Positions 58,477 to 64,000 of a stretch of 64,000 nucleotides of DNA are shown here, in pieces. Below the pieces are notes generated by a model. It searched no databases. It was not told the DNA's origin and saw nothing but the letters and a program-made list of their open reading frames with translations. Source of the DNA: Balanoglossus misakiensis. Its lineage: Eukaryota; Hemichordata. The position numbers and the translations under genes were made by a program. Location: the NCBI GenBank assembly GCA_040954595.2, contig CM082579.2, forward strand, positions 5,146,001-5,210,000, in the 5' to 3' direction. The stretch's first letter is position 1; the number at the start of each line of letters is the position of its first letter.

Positions 58477-61400
58477 TTATAATGCAGGTGCTTCCCTGGG
58501 TTCGATGAGGATTTCATTGATAGCCACGTGTGGAGGTTGTGAAACTGCATAGACAATGGCCTTGGCGATGTCTTCCGGATCGAGTATCTGGCACAGCTGA
58601 CTGCCATCGTACTTTTCTTTTGCCTGCAAATATGATGAGAAGTTTTTTAGCTGCCATTTGCTACATAGCTGTGGGAGTTTATGACATCAGTCAGTCAATG
58701 TGTGTGTGGCATGTGCGTTTATGCATTATGAACATGTATAATTTGACTGTCCAGTTCACTGTAGTGTTCGAAGTGTAGAGATATTACCAAAACTAATTTA
58801 GCATGTGTGTCACCAGAGGGCGCTCTACATGATTCTGCCCTGCCTTTGGGCACTCTCCCCTTAGACTTTACAGGAACATTTAATCCTTTCACCTCTATAG
58901 AGGTCTCACTTTACCATAGAAAACAATGGATTTGGACCAAACCATGGCAGCTAAAAGGTTAACCTTTCACAATGTACCAGGATGATGTTGTGGCTCCCAG
59001 CAATAAAAAAATAGTACTAACCTCTTCATCTGTTGTGGCTTGGACCAACTCTGTTTTAACATCTCCGGGTTGAATGTTGGTCACCTTGACGCCTGTTCCA
59101 ACCAACTCCTGCCTCAGTGCACACGACATGCCTTCCACAAAGAACTTAGTCCCCGAGTACACAGCCAGTCCTGGGAAGCCCTGTACATTTAAAGTCAACA
59201 TGTTGGGATTAATGTCCAATATGAGCACACATTGCCGGAAGTCATGAATCTTTGCATATAGTGTGCATCCAAAGTCACAAAAAATTCTGGACGATATACT
59301 TTCTTTTCATTTTGTAACTGTAAATACTTGCCCTCCTGCCTGCATCCGATGATATGTTGACAATGTGTCCCTTGCCCCTTGAGATCATACCGTCCAATAC
59401 AGCACCAATACTGTTCAATACACCCTAGAAGAGGAGAACCAATCAAAGGACAGAATTCACCATTGTGTAATCAGAACAATCAAAAGAATCTAAAATAACC
59501 AAATGTCAAAAGTTAAGAGACTTTGTCCCTTTAATCTGTGGACAAAAGTGACTTCATCTGCTCCTGACCTTGCAGTTGACATCCACTGTCCTCTCCCACT
59601 CATCTTCGTGTAAATTCTTCATCATGGTGTAATACATGATGCCGGCATTGTTGACGATGATGTCCACCGGTCCGAGAGTTGATTCTGTGTGTCTGACCAG
59701 CTCCTTCACCTGCAAGATTTCATGAATACCATATGTATTCTGGGGGTTTAATGATTTTTTGTCAACGCATAAACAGACTTGGTACAGTAACACACAAATT
59801 GGAATGGCGTTTCATTCTGCTAGGAGGGCCCATATTGCATACTGTGTGATTATTTATACTATAAATAAGAATTATCTCTCGCCTAACACCAGCTCCTACT
59901 TACTTCACTGCGGTTACAGACGTCTGTTTTGACCGCGATGGCCACTCCTCCATTCTTCTCAATAGTCTCCCGCACCTCGCTCAGTCTGTCTTCCCGTCTT
60001 GCTGCCATGGCAACCATAGCCCCAGCCTCAGCCAGTTGGGTAGCAACAGCCTTGCCAATCCCACTGGATGCGCCGGTCACTATGGCTACACGGTCTTTCA
60101 ATAGTTTTTGATCTGAAACAATATGGAATATATAAACTGCATGATTCTGCACAGAACTGAATGCTGCACCCCCAGGAGATAAGTGGCATCTAAACAAACT
60201 AAAAGGGACTCGATGGGAATATCAAACACAGTGATAAATCTGCTGTACTATTCACCTGAACTAAGAGCTGCCATGATGGTCTGTGTATAATAGGGGGAGT
60301 ACATGCACCAGGTTCACAAGAGGCCAGAGGTTATGAACTCCCTGCTGAATACCCATAAAGAAACATTGAAGTCTGCGACCTGGGTGTTTGTCGCCCTCTA
60401 GTGATCACTTTTGCAGTAGCCCCCACACACTGTTTTAACGAAATTATATACAGAACTTGAGAAAAATAAATTTAATTTGATTGTGAAAAGACAACAGAGA
60501 GCAGGTACACTTGATGAATACACTTACCGTGAATATATCGTTTTGGTTGAGCGATGACATTCCTCTGTGCCAGATTCTTGAAGTAAACGGAAAGCAAGTC
60601 ACTATTGAGGGACGGATAGGACATGCCAAACTCGGACAAAACGGCCTGCAAGTTGGTCAAACTGAACTTACTCAGTTCTGTAAATACTGATGAATTCCTA
60701 GACACAAAATCGAAACATGTATTGTCATAAAAAATCATGCTAGAGACTTGGAATAACACAGCACTGTGTGGGGAAATTAAAGTTTTGGGGCTGAAGTTGT
60801 ACTAAGATAATGTACTATAGATGGATTTGTCTTGTACACAGTTCCACTATTCATATCTGAATGATTTTGTCTTGAACTCCGGAATACTTACGAAGCAATA
60901 TTGTCCAACATTCCCCCAAGCTGCTGGTCTTCGTCGGTGTGATTGGAATTCTTTAAATCTTCAATTTTTCTGCGCCATTCTTCAAAAGGTAACAGCTGTA
61001 TCGGGTAACCATGGGCCTTCATCCACTCAAACAACCACCTGCAATTTTGATGAAAAATGAAAATTTTCAACGCTAGTTTTCTAACTTTACACAAAATGTG
61101 TTTTAAATAGAATTGATTGGGTATTACAGAACCACTGAAACAACCCTGAAATGACTGAGTGACTGATTGAGGCATAGAACAGATTACATAATATGAAATA
61201 CAATTTATGCAACACAGCAGCGTGTCTGTCAATGTCATGTACAGATGGACTAATTCCATTGTACTATCAGACATTAACATGAAAAAAAAAGATACTTTGC
61301 CCTGCAAATACAATAGATTATTTTAACTTTATCACTTGCACAGCCTTTGGTACGGATCAAAGGCTTATTAAACACTATGTCTCGGTTAAACATTAAATAA

Positions 61401-64000
61401 AAAGGTCATTTTCTGTACAATTATAATGAATGTCACCAATTGACATTTAACTGGAATAACAAGGCAAAACAGTATCATCATTAATGCAGTCTTTTTTGAG
61501 AGATTTACAGTCAGCAGAATACGAGATCCCTTGTGTTCGACTGCTGGGAGCAATTCATAATGGGGGAATACTATTCTTAGAAAACAGGATGACATGCTGG
61601 CATACCGTAAAATATTAATAGCACTCTTTTCAAACAGAAATATAAATTGGAGTGAAAATTTAACAGGACAATCAGTGTATACATTGAAAATATACAAAAT
61701 ATGTCATGAATTTAGACTACAAGCATATATCCTTGAACCTGAATGGGCTTTAGACAGGAAAAGTAATATTTGTCACAGAGATAAAAATTGTGCAATTTGG
61801 TAGGATTTTCTTTGAAGAAATATATCAGAATACTCATATCTCTGTCAGTTCGAATTATGTAGTCTGAATTTAAAAAAGACTGCCTTACCGCGATGCAAGA
61901 GGCCTAGGATTGACCATGTGAAAGACTTTGCCCATAGCCAGCATGATGTTCTGTGTGAGCTGCACTATAACACTGCTGACAAAGTCTACGGGCGTCATCT
62001 CGATGCTCCAACCAACGTCCGGGGCACTCATTGTTCTGACACACCCCCTGATCAATAAAAGATTGGAGTCCATTGGATTCCAGGCGGCCTGGGTACTGTC
62101 TCCTGATAAGTTGCCTGTGACGAGATACAAATGATTAGGTAACATTTTAAGCTGCCTCAGGGGGAGCTAAGACAATTGGCCTGCTCGGCAGGCAATGAGA
62201 ACAAAAGGATTTGCAGTTGTTTTAAAAAAATCACTAATTAGCATACGCTGGAAACCTGTTGCAGGTATAGATAAGGTGAAAATCAAGACTCGGTCAAAAT
62301 GTGACGCAAAATTTTCACCCATTTTCTAAAACACATTGCTCTAAATTTTACACACCTGGTCTATAGACTGCAATGGGTAGTCCCCTTTCTCTGGCATTCA
62401 ACACAAGCTGTTCAGCCACCCATTTAGTCTGGCTGTACCCGTCATGAATTTTGTCTGCGTATTCGGTCATTTCAGCATCTTCCATGGCGTTTTCCGATCC
62501 ACTCGGGAATACACTGTTTGTGCTGAGGAAGGGAAAAGATTGGGTTCAATTTTGTCAGAACTTTGTGTAATTCCTTCATGATGTGTCTAGAGAACTGACG
62601 GCAAAACACAGCAACATGCGAGGATCTACTTTCCAGTTTCGGAATGACTGAACTTCATTTCTACTAACCTGATGTAGTGAAGAGGTTTGATTTTATTGCT
62701 GCACGCAAACAGCAGGATGTTCTGCGTGCCCAGAACGTTGACCCCATGCAGAGCTTTGTACGGGTAAACCAGATTGACGTAGGCTGCTGCATGAATTATG
62801 AAATCAACCTGTAAAAATATTGAATGAAAACTTATCATTTTTATGTAGGCTGCATTTACTTGATTAACGGAAACAATGTGAAAGGTCGCTTGTCACCTAT
62901 GCAATTTAACTACAGATCTCTTGATAAAAGCACAGAAATTCTAAAATGAAGTTCTTCACCTCATATGTCAAATGTGTGTAATCTTCAACGTTCATTCCCA
63001 GGTTAAGTAGAGACACGTCACCTGAATAAAGACATAAGAAGTTATCAATGAGCATTCCTTTATATGAAAATAAATTTGTCAATTTTATGTCAAAAATACA
63101 AAAAAAAAATATGAGTTTTTATATAGGCAAACAGTAGAACTTTAATTCCGTATTCATGAAAAAATTCAAATCAGCTGAAATGTGAAAAACTATCATTAAC
63201 ATTTCTGTTTGCTTCAATCACATGGAATGTCTGGTCAGTACAGCACCTGGTTTTGAAGGACTGGTAGTAAAAAACCTGTCTCCTACCTTTCATGGGTGCA
63301 ACCCTGTTCTCAAATTCTTCCAAGATCATCTTCTGTTCCGCCGTTCCGTTTCCGCCATCCGGCAGTATTCCGTATTCTCTGAGAACTCCCAGCAGACGTT
63401 CCCTACAGTTGGACTCCGGTGGTTCCCGCACCAGGCAGTAGATGTACAGCTGAAGAGAGAGAGAGAGAGACCAGCAAAACTATTATCACACAAAAAAGTT
63501 CTCAGTGAGAACAATTTCTGCTTTCATGACATATCAAGAATATTACAAATGCGACATCTATACGATGAGTAATTACCTTAGTGTCTCTGAGCAGATCTCT
63601 CAACAGGAACGCCCCCAGGAATCCAGTGGCACCCGTCAGTAAGACACGCCCTCTTTTCCATCGATTGCCATACTGTATAGACCGCCAGAACGCCCTCAAC
63701 TGCATGTCTATACTGACAACACCTTGGCTGTGCTTGCTTACTTCGGCCAACAGATCCAGCTTAGACTCTTCCTGCGTAAAGCTACAGACATGATAAGCAG
63801 ATCAGAAAAAGCACTGATGGTTCCATGTGTTGGGGATATTTGCATTGATGTCGCAATGAAATGAAACGTGGAAGAGATGAAGATGATAAATTACTAATAA
63901 TCAATGTAACAATGCAATCTTACGTTTGTCCACTTTCTTTATGTTGCAGTTTTGAATCTATCAGCTTGGCCATCGCGGCAACCGTGGAATGCTGGAAGAG
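58477..64000 (-). CDS. NRPS-like / carboxylic-acid-reductase-like enzyme: carrier end - thioester reductase - SDR (3' part of gene)
   Basis: Fourteen exons on minus join in phase into 701 residues: 63924-64000, 63577-63781, 63287-63449, 62960-63021, 62669-62808, 62356-62522, 61889-62114, 60892-61038, 60528-60697, 59904-60112, 59569-59709, 59332-59424, 59022-59180, 58477-58623. Residues 1-20 ([14 protein letters not shown]) look like the last helix of a phosphopantetheine carrier domain. About 70-440 is a Lys2/CAR-type thioester reductase: GATGFLG (76-82), IIHAAAYVN, Ser216-Thr217 and the pair Tyr245/Lys249 (GYSQTKW). About 455-701 is a classical [11 protein letters not shown] (465-472), NNAG (542-545), Ser594/595, Tyr608-x3-Lys612, and an AARR turn that favours NADP(H). 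A reductase releases a carrier-bound acyl group as aldehyde; the SDR could then reduce it or act on a related carbonyl. An adenylation domain is expected beyond base 64000. Substrate unknown. Confidence 0.9.
58812..58823 (+). promoter_or_regulatory. CTCF-like site
   Basis: TCACCAGAGGGC followed by GCT matches the CTCF core at 11 of 12 positions and keeps the trailing GCGCT. It lies in the last intron of the reductase-SDR gene, next to the diverged miniature element. Confidence 0.35.
58881..58962. mobile_element. Miniature inverted-repeat element (diverged copy 2)
   Basis: The ends taatcctttcac (from 58881) and the complement of ttaacctttt (up to about 58962) resemble the ends of the 41.3-kb element. 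The core caatggatttggaccaaac matches that copy in inverse orientation with few changes. It lies in the last intron of the reductase-SDR gene. The ends are less perfect, so this insertion is older. Confidence 0.55.
60393..60404 (-). promoter_or_regulatory. CTCF-like site
   Basis: On the minus strand TCACTAGAGGGC matches 11 of 12 core positions. It lies in the intron between the reductase and SDR halves of the multidomain gene. Confidence 0.3.
63450..63470. repeat. Short (GA)n run next to a splice acceptor
   Basis: A GA run on plus reads CT on minus and forms the pyrimidine tract of the acceptor at 63450 for exon 63287-63449. Length variation here could affect splicing strength. Confidence 0.7.

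Overview
The window is nuclear DNA from an invertebrate animal. Genes are split by GT-AG introns with long AT-rich spacers, and every recognisable protein is metazoan. I lean towards a marine bilaterian, perhaps a non-vertebrate deuterostome such as a hemichordate or lancelet, because the head-to-head CARS2/ING pair is also present in vertebrates and because an NRPS-like multidomain gene is present. The sequence alone does not fix the species.

Layout from left to right. An INF2-type formin on the minus strand has its start at 9057 and leaves the window at base 1. It has seven coding exons in view and a very long proline-rich FH1 block. From 9.06 to 32.2 kb there is no firm gene. That stretch holds a small CpG-rich cluster near 12 kb, two candidate small exons near 15.1 and 15.7 kb, a long hairpin element at 11.6 kb and a four-copy diverged tandem repeat at 17.9-18.5 kb. 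Next comes a TRIM2/TRIM3 orthologue on plus (32228-34651), then a CFAP97/hemingway cilia protein on plus (40071-44937). A complete mitochondrial cysteinyl-tRNA synthetase (CARS2) on minus (46643-51265) lies head-to-head with an ING1/ING2-type PHD-finger gene on plus (51847-53529). A single-exon Golgi-type glycosyltransferase lies on minus (55265-56428).

At the right edge, the 3' part of a large minus-strand gene (58477 to beyond 64000) encodes the end of a carrier domain, a complete thioester-reductase domain and a complete classical SDR domain in one polypeptide. This is a nonribosomal-peptide-synthetase-like or carboxylic-acid-reductase-like enzyme with a C-terminal SDR, and it is the most unusual gene in the window. 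Its activation domain should lie just beyond base 64000.

The genes are individually regulated and form no pathway. The exception in organisation is CARS2/ING, which probably share a bidirectional promoter. CTCF-like sequence matches recur along the window, and at least one small terminal-inverted-repeat element family is present in two copies (41.3 and 58.9 kb). I found no credible tRNA, rRNA, CRISPR array or autonomous transposon. All exon borders were read by eye from splice signals, reading phase and remembered family sequences.
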